A stretch of 64,000 bases of DNA from Erigeron canadensis (lineage: Eukaryota > Streptophyta > Magnoliopsida > Asterales > Asteraceae): the NCBI RefSeq assembly GCF_010389155.1, contig NC_057761.1, positions 46,548,213 through 46,612,212 on the forward strand. Direction: 5' to 3'. Within the stretch, counting starts at the first letter, position 1, and every line of letters starts with the position of its first letter. Positions 23,894 to 37,867 of the stretch are shown piece by piece. The notes beneath the pieces are model-generated. The model made no database searches. It was not told the DNA's origin and saw only the letters and a list, made by a program, of their open reading frames with translations. Both the position numbers and the translations under genes were made by a program.

Positions 23894-26208
23894 TCAAGAA
23901 CTTTTGCTTGTTCGTGCAGATCTTAGTTGATATTGATTAAGCGGGCTCGTTGGATTTCGCTTATGTCCTGACACTCTGGTTGTGTTCCTTTCATTCGCTC
24001 GAGCTATTTTAGTGAGTTTGGGGGTTTCATTTAATGTATAATCATCCTCCTTTTGTTTATACTCACTTTCAGTTTCCTTAGAATTTTCCAAGCCGTCTTC
24101 ACCATCTGGATTATGATCAAGTTCAGCTTCCTTTGAGTTCATGGAGATTTCCTTGTCAGATCTGACTGAAGAAGCACTTTGATTAAAAGAGTCTTGAGTA
24201 CATTGTTTCAAGATATTCCTATATATGCATGTAAAAACAGAAGATTCGGATTCCTCAGTAGTTAACAATAAATCCTGTACTCGAGTGACTGGGAGATCAT
24301 CAAACGATTCAGGGAAAGATCTTTCTTTTGTTTTAGCACATTTTTCCCAAAGCTTTTTTGGGAGATTAGCACATTTCTCTTGGGAAGATTTAGCAGTACA
24401 CTCTTTCCAATTAGATGGAAATCCAAAACGGAAATGATCACAAACCTGTCCAACAGTCGAAACTAAGTATGAGACCCAGCTGTAGCTACATGGAGTTATG
24501 TACAATTATACTGTATCATTAGAGTAGGAATGGCAATAAAACCTGAACTCAATGGAGAAATCCGAAACCTGAAAATTTTGGGGTGGGTCAGGGGATAGCT
24601 TTATGAGTATGGGGTGCATTTTGGGGTACTAAATGCAAACTTTATTTTGGGTACGAGGCTTGTGGTCCCCAACCCGCCCCGCTCCTGAAATATCTAGTAT
24701 ACTTAAAATTCTTATATATATTATTTACTAATGATTTACAATGCATATTTACATGTTAATTTTTTTTTTCTTTTTATTATTTGTGTTATCTCAAGCCAAG
24801 TGTGCACTATTAAAGTCAATTTCTTGTGTTGTATTATTGAGGCAAGCTAGGTATAAAGAAAGTCGTGATCCATATAAGATAACCCGATAAGATACCCAAT
24901 AAAAATGCCTAACGGGGAATAGGGTAGGTTTGGGGAAATTTTGTTTTCAGGTTTGGTTGGTACTTCCCATATTGAACCGGCCCCATTGCCATTTCTACTT
25001 TAGAGGTGACAAACTTGAATCTAGGTATATAAGAACAGTCATAAGAGTTGCTAGGTCGACCCAAATGTGTATTTTATACGTTGGGCACCTGGGCCGACCC
25101 AAAACAAGGACTTCCTCTGTGCCAGTAAAAAGGAGCATTAAAGTTTTCAGGTTGGCCTAACCCGACTCACAACTTTTTTGGCACATTCGAAACACCTATT
25201 TGACTTTTAAACAACCACCACTTGTGCCTCTAATTTTCATCCCATGGCTACTTTGTTGGGAATGATTGCTACAATATGATAATAAATTCAAGAACAAAGG
25301 GGTTGAACATACTTCAGGAGAGAAGCCAAAAGATAGTGTGCGCGACCTATTTATGCAACCACTAATCATGACTATGACACCATTTTCAGCTTCAAGTGTG
25401 ATGTAATCCAGCCTCTTGGCAATCGGTAAAGAACAAACAGCTTGAATTCCCGTTTCGAGAGTATTGTGGTTTTGATTCTTACCGGCAGACACAGATCCAG
25501 AAACTCGCCGTCCTCGTGACCATACTTTCCTGTGGTAATACAACTTTTAATAAAGAAAGCTTAGAGCATTCACATTAATCTTTGTAATCACTAGCAGAGA
25601 ACATTATTTTGACAAAACTAATTTAAAAGTGCATATCGATAATTTCATCTTAAAAACAAGCATTTATCAAAAGATAGCCACATTAACAAAGCATATCACC
25701 ATTCTTATCATCTTATAAATCACAATATGCGCACAGACGTATACATCTAGAGTTAGCAAAACGGGCAGGGTCGGTGAGTTTGATAGCAGGTCGGATTAAA
25801 GCGGGTGTTTTCAAGACAGGTCAGGCTGACTGTAAGCACTTTTTGCCCAATTTTCATACAGACCTGATGTGTCAAACTTGATATCTAACTTACTATTTTT
25901 AGAAGTACAAACCCTAAATATAGAGAAATGTGAAAAAGAAAGAATAGATATATATATTTTACTCTTTGTTTGCAAAACCTCCAACGCCTAACTTGGAACC
26001 CGGTTGGACCTTTATTAGCCACCAATCTTGTAAGAAAAGCTACAAACAAAAAATAAATAAAATAAAGCTCGTTATTAATTGAAAACAGAGAATCTGATTT
26101 AAAAAAAAAAAAATTGATGGAGGGGGAGAGTGTAAACTGTAAACTTACTGATTTACGGTTTAATGAAGAAATATAAGAAGATTTGGATTCACTTGAAAAA
26201 TATGCCAT
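23894..26208 (-). CDS. KNL2: KNL2-like centromere protein with SANTA domain, no visible CENPC-k motif
   Basis: KNL2/M18BP1 proteins help load the centromeric histone CENH3 (family knowledge). Exons on the minus strand: 26208-26149, 26039-25963, 25529-25313, 24445-23894; 301 residues, phases 0/2/0, all GT-AG. The SANTA domain runs from about residue 21 to 135: LFLQDWWLIKVQPGSKLGVG, then GGFANKE, then DYITLEAENGVIVMISG, then RSRTLSFGFSPEVCDHF and FGFPSNW. An unusual 25-30 residue basic/Ser-rich insert (VWSRGRRVSGS onward) interrupts the domain at the start of exon 3. The rest is acidic and charged, ending NQYQLRSARTSKSS. The CENPC-k motif of alpha-KNL2 is not seen, which fits the shorter beta-KNL2 type. 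The start ATG at 26208 is chosen because the first exon ends cleanly at GTAAGT. Confidence 0.82.
24523..25000. mobile_element. MITE-like element in KNL2-like intron
   Basis: Ends are imperfect inverted repeats: left AGTAGGAATGGCAATAAAAC, right GCCATTTCTACTT. The interior is GC-skewed near both ends (CCCGCCCCG-like) with AT-rich DNA between. It lies within the 867-bp intron 24446-25312. TIR style is hAT-like; no convincing target duplication was found. Confidence 0.45.
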
Positions 26209-26693
26209 TCAGTGCTGGGCTCTCAGGCAGCACAATCACCAAACTTACTAGAAGATGTTTTGTGTTTAACACAATTATACTCCCTCGTATTTTCAATTTT
26301 TAAAACATCTGAAATATTTTTCGTGCTGTCTCAAGCGAACTTAAATTAGTACCATCGTTTTTTACCATTATAGACAAACCATATAATTAACTTTACAAGT
26401 CAATAATACCCAATTGTGATACATACATCAAAATACATTATACGAATACCACTTCCCATATCATCATATACTTTACGAAAATTGTAAAAATCCATTAAGT
26501 ATTAAATGTATTTTTATTGGTAATATATAAGACAATAAATATTAAGGTCAAACACTGACTTTGAAAGTTAAAATGACACTTTTGAATATTCATAACAAAA
26601 ACCCAATAAAATCCAGACCGGTTTTGAATTGTCTACAAGGAAAAACCTAATATGTAGTGCTAACATTCCCCTATAAGATCACTTTTCACTTGT

Positions 26694-29600
26694 AAATGTC
26701 ACAAATGGTCCTTGTGGTTTGTCATATTCACATTTTGCCCCCTGTGTTTTTTTTCATTGCAAACGGTCCCTCGATTTTCCATTCTCATTGCTTATAGTCC
26801 CTGTCACTAACTTCTGTTAATTTTGTGAAACGGGCAACTTTTTTTTTTTTTTTTTTTTCATTATAAAAACATTGTTTAACAACATAAACATATATGTTCT
26901 TATGAATACATGTGTGTACAATAGGTCCCAGACTCTTGAACAAACTAAAAACAGTCAATCTACCCTAGCTGCAGTCTTTCAACAACTTATAAGTTATATA
27001 TAAATCGGATATAGACTTTAAAACAAGGACCTTTAGAAGGTAGACTTCTTCCCCTTTCCGTAGACAGCTCATTCGTCAAAAACCGAGTTACCGTTTGAAA
27101 GTTGTGACCATTTTAAGTTCAATTAAAATACTAGCAAACTGTTCCAACGGGCTGTTTTGTGACTCAGTTTTGACTCGCTTAAACACATCCGTATTCCGCA
27201 AATACTATACCATTTGAAAGAGCTATAACCGTACTTTAAAGACCCGTTTTTAGTTTTACTCAAAACAAAACACACACAAAGTTACAGCCCTTCAAAAACT
27301 GCCCAAAATCATTTGTGGTTGCTGAAAATTCAGCACTATTGTTGCTGTTAGAAATTCAGCATCAACTAGCTGTTTTACGACCCACTTTAAACCACTTTTC
27401 CTTGGCCAAACCTAGACATATCTTATACAGTTTTGAAGCCCTCGTAGTCTACTTTCCAACCCACTAAGCCGTTTTCCCCAGAACTGAATCATTGCAGAAT
27501 TACAGGCCTCCAAAGTTGACCCAAAAGTCATTTTTTTCCATTTTTTTCCAAATTGGGCAACGACCCCAAAAATGACCAAAACTCAACTTTAAAATACCAA
27601 AACTTCCAGAATATAATAAAATGTTATATGTGACGTGATTGAGCCTTTTGTTCCACAATTCGGACTCAAATGGGCTAAACGGGTCAACTACACATTATAT
27701 GACATAACAATACTTTGACTAACTAGTTTTTATTTAACGACCACCACTTTTGCCACAAATATGCAGATCATGTTTACTATATATTTAGGACATGCTCGAC
27801 TTAAAATTAACCTTTAAGCCCATGAGACGACCCGAATGGGTCATTTACCCAACTAGGGTACAAAACGGGTAAAAGACAACACATTCTTCTAACAAACTAG
27901 AAGTGCACAATCTTGACCATAATCATACATATTCTTTTGTAGAAATGACATAACAACTTAAGCCCATATGTCGGTACAAAACATGGTTGTAACCCAATCG
28001 TTTCTTATAAACCACAAAATGACTCCACGATGCATTACTAGTTAATCTTTTCTTTTATGAGCGATTTACTTCAAGTGATGCATCAACTGTGCAATTTAAG
28101 AAACTTACAATATGTACGATCCAAGTAAATCCACACTAAGCTTTCTTGCCTCTTTTTCCTTTTCTTTGATCTTTCTTAACACCCAATCGTTTGCATCTAT
28201 TAAAATAAAACAACTAAAGGAATAAACACAAAGCTTAGTGAGTAATATAAGCATCAAACAAACAACTTAACATCTTAACCATGGCAAACATAGGGATTTA
28301 CAACTCTTATCTTGCAACGGATCCGTGCATATGCAACACATAACAACTTAGCACATAACAACTGGAATCTAGCGATAAAGCTAGATTATCCCTATGATGC
28401 AAACAACTCTTATCAAATATAACTATCCAATTACTATATGACACCTCGGGGTCATATAGTCTAGCTGTAACTATCACACTACTACATGACACCTCGGGGT
28501 CATATGGTCATGTGACCCGTCTAATCCCCATATTACTCACTGTTAACGAACAATAGCAATCATCACCAAAAATGCTTCCAACTTGTCACCTATACACATT
28601 AGCACATAGAATTATCAATATACACACATCAAAAACTTTTCTTAATCAATTTAACACATATAACTCAACAAGACCAGTTTGACTTTTATAGTCAAACGGT
28701 CACATATTACTACTAGTTTATATATCGTCCATTTTATCAATTCATTGACCACCACCCTACTTTATTTATGTTAATAACATCATAATCAACTTCCTAACAC
28801 CACTTTATCCATGTTGGACTCATTTGATCAGTTTGACTTTTCAGGTCAAACTTCACCATTTAGCTACTAACAATAATCATAATTCAACTTATGAAATTTC
28901 TATCAAAACTAATCTTCAATTTAGGATTAATACATCTAAATGAACTTGTTCAACCCACTAAAACCATGGATTAACAACCTTTTATTCAATTTCATCTTTT
29001 ACATAATCATAATCACTAACTAAAATCATCCTTTTTGAAAAATCTTCTTTAAAATCAAAAGTAATGGTACCTTCATGTTTAACAACATCATAATAGCACA
29101 ACCCCTGAACTAATTTGATTATTCCATCACTTAAATCAAAAATCACTAAAAACCCTAACTTTTAATTTAATAATTCAAGAACACATACTAACCTTTGATT
29201 ATAGATTCAATTAACACTTGAAATAGAATTAAAGAGATTGATTGAGACTTGAAATCAGCCGTGTTCCTGCTATTCTTTCTTCCTTTCCCTCCTGCTCGTT
29301 CTCTCTCTCTTTCTAGAAGTTCCAGGAGGTGTTTTTTTTTTATTAATATATCTTGAGTTATATGCGTGTGTATGGGATATATACATATCCATAAGTCGGT
29401 TTTCTATTAAATTAGTCGGGTATTTACACCCCTAGTTCCTCTAATCTCAATAATTTAAATACCCGTCACTTTCAAAATAGGTCTCGGTACTTAAAATATC
29501 CGACTTTTACATAATAAGGTATCTAGCATATAAACAGTCACCTACCATTTCGAAAATAATAACATAATCATTTTATAATAGTAAGAGTAGTATTATAACC

Positions 29601-30941
29601 ATTATTATAATACCATCTCTCATGTGCATTGCACATGAGGGTATATTGGTCCTTTTAAAGTATTTCCTTTCCCACATTTCTATCAATCATCATCATCTTC
29701 ATGATCATCAACCCAGATCACTTTCTTTTTTGTTTTTCTCTTTTTCAGAAAACAAAAATACAACCAAAATAAAAAATAAATAAACAAGCATAAAATGTCT
29801 TCACTCTGACTTGTTTTATCAGTTTCACATATTATACCTTAATGAGCTTATAATTAAACGGATAACCAGTAACAAAACTCACCATACTTGATACTCAAGT
29901 AAATCTATACAGTGAACAAATTCAATCCATTCATGTATTACTGCTAGTATACTTCTAAAATGATAGTAAGAATAATCCTAATAATAATATAATATAGTAT
30001 TAATATAGTTAAAGAATTAGATATCAGAAATAAAAATAATAAATAAATGAATAAATAACATTCAAATGTAAATAGACCAAACAAACGCTTGAATTAACCA
30101 CAAGAATTCACCTGTTGTTCATGTTTAAATCAGTAGAAATAAGTAATTATATGTGATGGCCATTACTTCAAATGGCAACCCATAAAGAGCACAAATTTAG
30201 ATTCACTTTGTGTATATATATATTCATTATACATATACACTCTCAGTAAATTGGAGATTGTTGTTTGGTTTGATTTGTTGACCACGAGGACCAATAACCC
30301 CCAATCCTAACCTGCCGGCTGCCACGCATTCGTCCTTATTTGATTCAGTTTTTATTGGACACACATCTCCACATTTGTTGACTTACAAAGACCAACATCA
30401 ATTTTTATATTATAGTTTTGTTTTGTTTTATTGCTGGGAACGAAAAAGAAAAGCAAAAGAAAAGTCCAGCACACCTAATATTATTTAGTATTGTTTGTTA
30501 TAAACAGGAAAATTCTTATAAAAGAGAAGGTAAATGAGGAATTTGATGGGTTTCGATGGTTTTGTTATTTTTCAAGATCTCGTTTTGATGGAATTTGTTT
30601 ATTTCATGACCCATTTAATATTTTGTATTCTACAAATAGATATAGATATAGATGAGTGGTTGAATATGTATATATATTGTTAATCTATATATACAGATAT
30701 ACGTATATGTATTGTTAATTAAAAGTTTACTTTATCACATATAGTCCCTATGGATATTAAAAGGACAATTATACCCTCATGTGCATTGCACATGAGGGAT
30801 TTAACGGCCAAATTTAACAGAAGTTAGTGTCAGTGACTGCTAGCAACGATAATAAAAAACTCAGGGACCATTTGCAATGAAAAAAAAGTATAGGGGACAA
30901 AATGCGAATATGACAAATCACGGAGACTATTTGTGACATTT
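26694..30941. repeat. 4.2 kb block bounded by ~130-bp inverted repeats
   Basis: The left arm 26694-26824 (AAATGTCACAAATGGTCC...) and the right arm 30810-30941 are inverted copies of each other along their whole length, with scattered mismatches. Long terminal inverted repeats of this kind suggest a Mutator-like or similar TIR transposon, but I found no target duplication. The interior has no protein I recognise. It holds a 22-base T run (26841-26862), two near-identical palindromic ATGACACCTCGGGGTCAT units (about 28438 and 28486), and the perfect palindrome CTCATGTGC-ATT-GCACATGAG twice (29619-29639 and 30776-30796). Some of the interior resembles plant LTR sequence, so it may be composite. 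Confidence 0.55.
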
Positions 30942-31802
30942 TCTCTTTATCTTATTTTACCGGGTTTTATATTTTGGCTTTATGTAGTCAACTACATCTA
31001 AGTGAGCGAAAGCTTAGAGCGTGGAAAGGTGATGGCTACAATTTTATGATCACAATTTATCTTATGAAAGTAAAATAACTCTGGATCCTAACCTAGCCCA
31101 CTGGGTTCAACAATGAACCAAACACTGTTTTGACATATTCATTCACCGTTGAACTTGGTATTGAAGGACAAATGATACAACTCTTTCTGGTTATCTTTTT
31201 TACAGCGGCACAAATCCTTCAAGATACAGAAAAGCCTCTCGAGTACAAGGGCCCGAGTACAATAGTAAAAGGCAGTGGATGCTTGCCAAAGATGGTGTTT
31301 ACTAAACCTTGCAAAATCATATAATGAACATATGCAACAGAAGAGTTGCAGATTTTCATAATAGAGAGTAAAAAGTAAACTCAAGCCACTTCTTAAGTTG
31401 TAAGGCTTGAAATCTAATGCTCACCACAGGGTAGAAATCTGCACCTCGAAACCAAACTCTGCACACACCATATACAAAAGTAAAGCCAATTTAGGTCAAT
31501 ATGGTCTAGGAATTGAATTCAAGACTGAATTTGACTTTCTAAACAAATTGTACTCATGTTATTACTACACTATCGTTCTTGATAAAATACGTGAAAGGGG
31601 AATAAGTTATTTTATAACCAGACGTATAACTGCCAGGTCTTTTGGTTCCTTTTTACATTTACATCTTCAAAAATTGTCCAACATCGATCATTCTTGCATG
31701 TACTAGAGCGTCCTGTTTTTGACTTTTCAAAGAATCATAATAGTCTCCGATGAAAATTCAGTCCTTTGAATAAGATACCATTATCGTGTTTCTTTGTTGC
31801 AC

Positions 31803-34800
31803 CTAGTCGACTAAAAAGTTATCATCTTCCTTCTCCTCTAGCGACGATGATGCATCATTATCTTTAGTCAGGACACCTTCATATTTTATATTTACTATTC
31901 CACGTGTATTATTGACACCTGGATCTTCTTCATTATGCCCGTATTCAGATTCTGCTTCATGGTCTGTAGTATTTTCTGTTGATATTTGGGTTCTGTTGAT
32001 ATCAGGGTCAGAAAGTTGGAAAGGGTTCTTGCAGATGCATGAAGAAGGGTATTCTAGGAAATCAGCATTTCCAGGTTTCTTCTCATCAGGTTCGCCCATA
32101 AATCCCCTTTGGGCTGATTTCACTTTGCTAGAAAAATCGATCCATGACATCTTCTCTCGTTGCGAGAATAAAGCATTGAGCTTTTTGGCATTTGGTCGAA
32201 TGGTCCTTTTATGCCCCATGTACCTCCTTATAAACACACATTGCAATTAGTGAGATTTAGTAATTCAGTTCAATATAATTTAAAGGAAAATTGCAATCTA
32301 AGAGGCGCATACACCAAGGTCCGAAAAAAAAGTTAAGGTGTTTCTCAAATAAATTTAATAAAGATAAACTCAAAGGTTATTACTATAGGGTCTAAGGTTT
32401 TCTGGAGCATTCTCTCTACCATTAGGCAGGGGTATGACGGTCCATATCAAACCTCCAACATACACCACAAACACCAGTGAGATTGGGTAATTTTATTGTG
32501 TAAGATGGCAAAAGTAGCAGGTTGGATGACTGGTTAACACGGGTAGCTTATGTGAAGGTCAAAATAAATTAAGGTAAGATCGAGACAACTATATCACTTT
32601 AAAAAGAATTTGGGTGTTACAAGCATTTGACTACTGAACAGTTTAGGAGGTTCAACATTTCATTTATGGCTACTAAAGGTTGCAATTTCATAAAAATCAC
32701 AATAACCAAGTATCAGAACTACCGCAAAGTTCGACTCATTTTACATGCATAATTAGCGATTTCTTGTCACCAGTATTGATCTAGGCTCATAGATTAAAAA
32801 AATAAATATAAAAAATATCTGCCCTTATATCAAACCATCTAATTATGTTCAATACAGAGTATGGACACAATACTGGGTGCCCCTATCGAATTTCCATCAA
32901 ATTAGTTATGTTGATATCTGAAGCAGGTCAGATGAGTCAAGTTAAATGAAATCACTCAGTGTATTCTTAATAGATACAACCTCCTAAACCGTTTTATGTT
33001 ACAATATTGTTCATTTTAAAATAAGCAACATATTCATAATTTATTATATTTTCAAAGAGATGAACAAAAAAAGTGTTTGCAGGGTAGATGAAGTGAATGA
33101 TTAATCCATATTTTCTACTAACCACGTATCAGCTGAACCAACCCTTCATCTTGAGAGGAATCATATAATGCACGTTTTATGATTCACCAATTAATGATAA
33201 AGAAGATTTTTAGTTAGAAAGATTACAGCATACATACCTTCGGCCGGCAAGAAGTTTTGCCATGTTTCCTTTGTTGTTTGTCACGAAGACATCACTCTCA
33301 TCACAAACAATGTAGTCTATGGCAGCAAGACGAGATGAAAAAGGAAGAAAAGGCTTGAGCTCTTCACCGGCCAGCATCTCCTTTGTGTAAAAGTTTGGAA
33401 AAAGTTCCTGAAGAGGCTGCAAAGTAGCTTCGCCGCCATAAATTTCACCAGATGCAATGTAGATGTGTGTGTCATTATCAAAACCAAGTGCACGCAGCAT
33501 CAGCCCCACCTCGTGAGGCGTAAGAAGACATTTCCCTCGTTTCTGATCTCCATCAGGAGTTGCTTCCTAGATAAACACAATTGTCAACAAATCACATATG
33601 AGTCGATTCGGTTTATAATATCTCAAACGTGGTCAAACTGGTTTAATGGGTCAAACGCAGAGCCCCCTGTTTTTTTCAATGCAGTAACCTCCGAAATATA
33701 CTCTTTCCAAATGATATATTAATATCGAAATAAAATATAAATTGATTTCAGATAATAACCATTTTGGGCTAAAAAGTGATTTAGGTCAACCGGAGTACCC
33801 AACTGAATTTTACTTAACCATTTTGACCCATTACCCACCTTCCAGATCTACTCATCTCACTACCTCCAGTTCCAACTATTGAGGTTGCAGATGTAACAGG
33901 TGAAAAATCCTCTCAAGCATCTGAATACTGTGGACTTCAGAATTACACATATAACGTGATCATATGTGTTCAAGAAATTATAGTTTTTAACTTCCATCAT
34001 GCTCTATCCGTCGAATATAACACGAATATCCTTCAGGTGAGACCCAGAATATGCGAAGTTGTTTTTGGGTAAAGTTTCAATCAAAATGTATATCCTTGAT
34101 CCTTTAAATAACATTAAAAGTTAGTCTAAAAGTTGTCATTTTTAATGGGCACTTCAAAAATTTTACTAGCAGTCGAACAAATACATATGTGCAAAGATTC
34201 TATCTTTCTTAGATAAAGCAAGAAACAACAAAATCAACCCCCGCCCCTCTTTGTTTTCACCTTCCCACTATCCTCTCTCTCTACAATCCTCTTTCACCAC
34301 AAAATCTCTTTCTTTCACTCACTACAATTCAGATCACTGCCTTGGAGCACAGCCTAGTACCACCGTTCCACCACCTCCGACCACAGCATATTCACAATCG
34401 CCGCAAACCGCCGGTACTTCTAGTTTAACCCTAGTGGGCCAATTGGTTAAACTAGATATATTAACTTAACAGGAAACTGATCAAATAGGTAGAACGAGTA
34501 AAAGTCATTGGAAGAGTATACGAATGCACAGTGCACACAAAACTCCAATCACTTTAATAAAGGGAATTTGATCAGTTTTTTTCTTTAAAAAAAAAAAAGT
34601 TTTATGTAATATTGTGATCATATATAACATGTGATATTATTAAAGTAGAAAAGATGAATAATGTGCTTCTGGGCCATCCCAATAAACCCCGTTTTGACCT
34701 CTTAGTCTGTTACCATACCCGCCCATTTCACATCCTCCAACGTAAGTAGTGTGTGACATATAGAGCAACAAGTCAATAACATATTGAAAGATAGAAATCT

Positions 34801-37800
34801 TACAGCCAAATTTGTCCATCTTTTTCTGATTTCACCGAGCTCATATCTCTCTTTATCACCACCACCGTAGTAACAGCCAGAAAATGCAAGCATATCAGCC
34901 TCAAACCTATCATAAACAGAGCGGTAGATCATCAAATTACATGACTATAAAGAAATTTTCAAGTTCGTGACAGTTGATACATAAATGATATAAAAAATGA
35001 GCAACAAAGAGACAAACTCACAAACCTTAAGTGAACAGCAATATAGCGGTTCGCCATATTCCTCATTTTCATCACTAGCTTGTTACCAAGATTCTGCAAC
35101 GGTTGTGTGAAGCGTAAAGCATGATAATTGACCCGGCACCGTAACCTTTGCAGCTCTTCGTTAAGGTCAGAGGCAAGCCTATAATCAAACTTTGTCAACT
35201 GAACAACCTGTAATTTCATCATCACAAATCAAAAACTACAACATGTTGCTTAACCGCACAACGAAAGAAATTTGTGGTATAAAATGTTTGACACTACAGA
35301 ATTTTAAAACGAGCACAGTTCATATTTTTATATGGATAATAAAAAGTTCAATTGGAGGTGGCAATCTTGATCTATATTCTTAAAAAAGGTTGTTTGGGTT
35401 ATGCCTTCCAAAAGATGAAAAAATAGTGAATAAGGTCAACCCACCTCACACATTGCAAACCAAAAAAAGAATTACCATTTTGACATATTACCCAACCAGC
35501 TCAACCCACACATTTCACCACCTCTCTAAATGATAGGTTTGTCATCAAAAAATATTAATCTTAAGTAATGTGGCATAGCCTTCTCACATGTCGTCTCAAG
35601 AGTATGGGCAGAACTTCATCAAGGTAATATTGAGGTTCTGATTTCCGTGGGACTCGCGTGGTATATGGGAGTTTCTCAAGCGATCTCATATATTCGTCTG
35701 GGACCCTTTTGACAACAGTAATATCCTTCGCAAGGAAAGAGATAAACCAATCGACATCAAAAATGTGTGCAAAGTCACTGCAGAATTAAGAAAAGTTACT
35801 TGTCAATATGAACATCAACCAACTGTGATGACATCTTTTATTTAAAGAATTTTAATTCACCTCGCGTCCTTCCAAAATGAATAATGATCCAACTCAGGAA
35901 CAACCAAAGTCGCATTTAAAATTCGTGCAACAACTACAGCATCAGTTATCTATGTGGAGAAGATAGCAAAGAAATAGAAAGATTAAATAATCAAATGCAA
36001 AATAAACAAACGGAATTACAAAAAATAAAAGGAGAAAAGATGCAAGGCTTACTCCGGTACGTTGCTGGTTCAGCCCTCCACTGGCAGCAATAAGTAGGTA
36101 GCCATTTGACTGTTGCTCATGAACAGGAGCTGTGTGATGCAACCATAGAAGCAAAGATGATGAATTTATCATTAGATTAAGGATCTTCGAATGTTTGAAG
36201 CACAACAGTGACCCAAGGTAATAAATGATACATACAAAACATAAGTTCTTGACAAGAACTTCCAAAATAAAGAAAGCTATAGAGCTAAACACAAACTAAA
36301 TTGATTAAACGTTAATGCTTCATATCATAAAGAGGATATATTTATGCTGTACACCTACCACCAGATAATTACCACATTCTAAAATCCAACAGATGTTCTA
36401 TCATCTATGGCCATTATAGAGCAAATTTTAAATTGGAAATACACTTTAGTTGATAGTCAGCATGTGGTGAGTAAGAACAAAAGTTGATGAAATAAGCAAC
36501 TTACATGCATAATGAGGGCCTCTTTCACTGCATCCATTATAGAACTTTGAGAACTCAGATTTCCAGATGTCAATTGGTCTACGACCAAATCCAACCTAAG
36601 TTTTTGAAGTTGTCATAAATCATAAATTTCTAAAGTTTAATAAGCACAAAAGCATAGAGGAATGCCCTATTTGTTATTGATGCTACAGAGAGAAAAAAGT
36701 AAGCATGGGCAAACATTTGTTACTATTGAAAACACATAATTTGGCATCATATAAACTCATAGCTAGCATAACAGAACAGCTTAGATGGTAGCATTAATAA
36801 TACAGCCATATTAGGAGTCTCCTAAGAAGAAAGGTTACTTGTGTCCAGATTCATCGACACTCTTTAGTTCATAAGACTGGCTGCTTGATATTTTAGTTTA
36901 ACTTGGTCTTCCAAAATGAAGACACGACAAGACAACCACAACACATAAACAAAATATTAGAAAGAAAAAGAAAAATTATGAAAGACGATCTGTGACTAAG
37001 TGCGTAGCTTTCATCAAAAAATATTGTCACCTAGAAAGTTAGCCAATACACGAAAAACCTATCCCCAAAGAATGATCAAGTGAAATCAAGCCTAAAGCTA
37101 TTTAACACCAATACGGATCAACCCGACATTATATAAAAGGGCAACAATCATAAAAAAAAATAATAATAATAATAATTAAAAAAAAAACACAAGAAATGTG
37201 AGAAACTCGTCTAAAAGCATCATCAAAACTTCAAATGAATAGCAATTCAAACAATGCAATACAACAAAGTTTCGGTAACAAACGATTTTACCATAAATTC
37301 TGCAAAAGTAAACAACTTTCAACTTCCTAAATACCAAAAGGTTTAGTCTTTCACCCTACATTACAACTATCTTCCCAAAAGTCAGAGCACTAAATCAACG
37401 TCGATATAAAGGCACACATCAAACAGTAATGCAGAGCAACCAAAATCTCACAAACAAACAATAACAAGCAGCATTATTACATAAGCACAAAGATACATAT
37501 ATGCATACTATATTACTATTATTCGAATCTAAACAAGGAAATATACCATATTGTTTTTCCAAAACCCATGTTTAGCTAGTTTCTGAGAATACCACTCGAG
37601 ATTCGTAGCAACGTGACCAGTGAACAAGGAAATCAAACCTAAAACAAACAACATCACTCCACAAAACATGGGCCATGTGATCCGCCTTCGATGTCCTTTG
37701 CCCCCGGTCCCGGCCGAATCCCCACATAACCAACAACAAAAACAAAAATAATAATGCTTGTTTTGATTCTGATTATACTTCACTTTTTTCCTATAATAAT

Positions 37801-37867
37801 TATTATTATTATTTGATAAAACTAACACACCACCACCATTATACCTCCAAGCTTTTGACTCCCCCAT
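31803..37867 (-). CDS. O-fucosyltransferase family protein (GT106/PF10250 type), Golgi type II membrane protein
   Basis: Plant GDP-fucose O-fucosyltransferase-like glycosyltransferase; acceptor unknown. Exons on the minus strand: 37867-37547, 36595-36505, 36129-36053, 35949-35861, 35777-35588, 35207-35026, 34906-34804, 33566-33238, 32226-31803; 601 residues, all phases compatible. One membrane segment lies near residues 66-87 (MFCGVMLFVLGLISLF) after a basic GHRRR, with a Cys-rich FCFCCWLC patch before it. Family motifs are seen in order: GFGRRPIDIW, SGGLNQQRTG (residues 154-163), DAVVVARILNATLVVPELD, the HLRFEADMLAFSGC motif across exons 6/7, LTPHEVGLMLRALGFD, SRLAAIDYIVCDESDVF, and GRRRYMGHKRTIRPNAKKL. 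The tail is acidic (SSSLEEKEDDNFLVD). No break is seen, so the gene is probably functional. Confidence 0.93.

Noticed and set aside
34251..34469. Ser/Thr/Pro-rich 72-codon open frame on the plus strand
   Set aside because: It lies inside an O-fucosyltransferase intron, is CT-rich low complexity and has no partner exon or recognisable domain.
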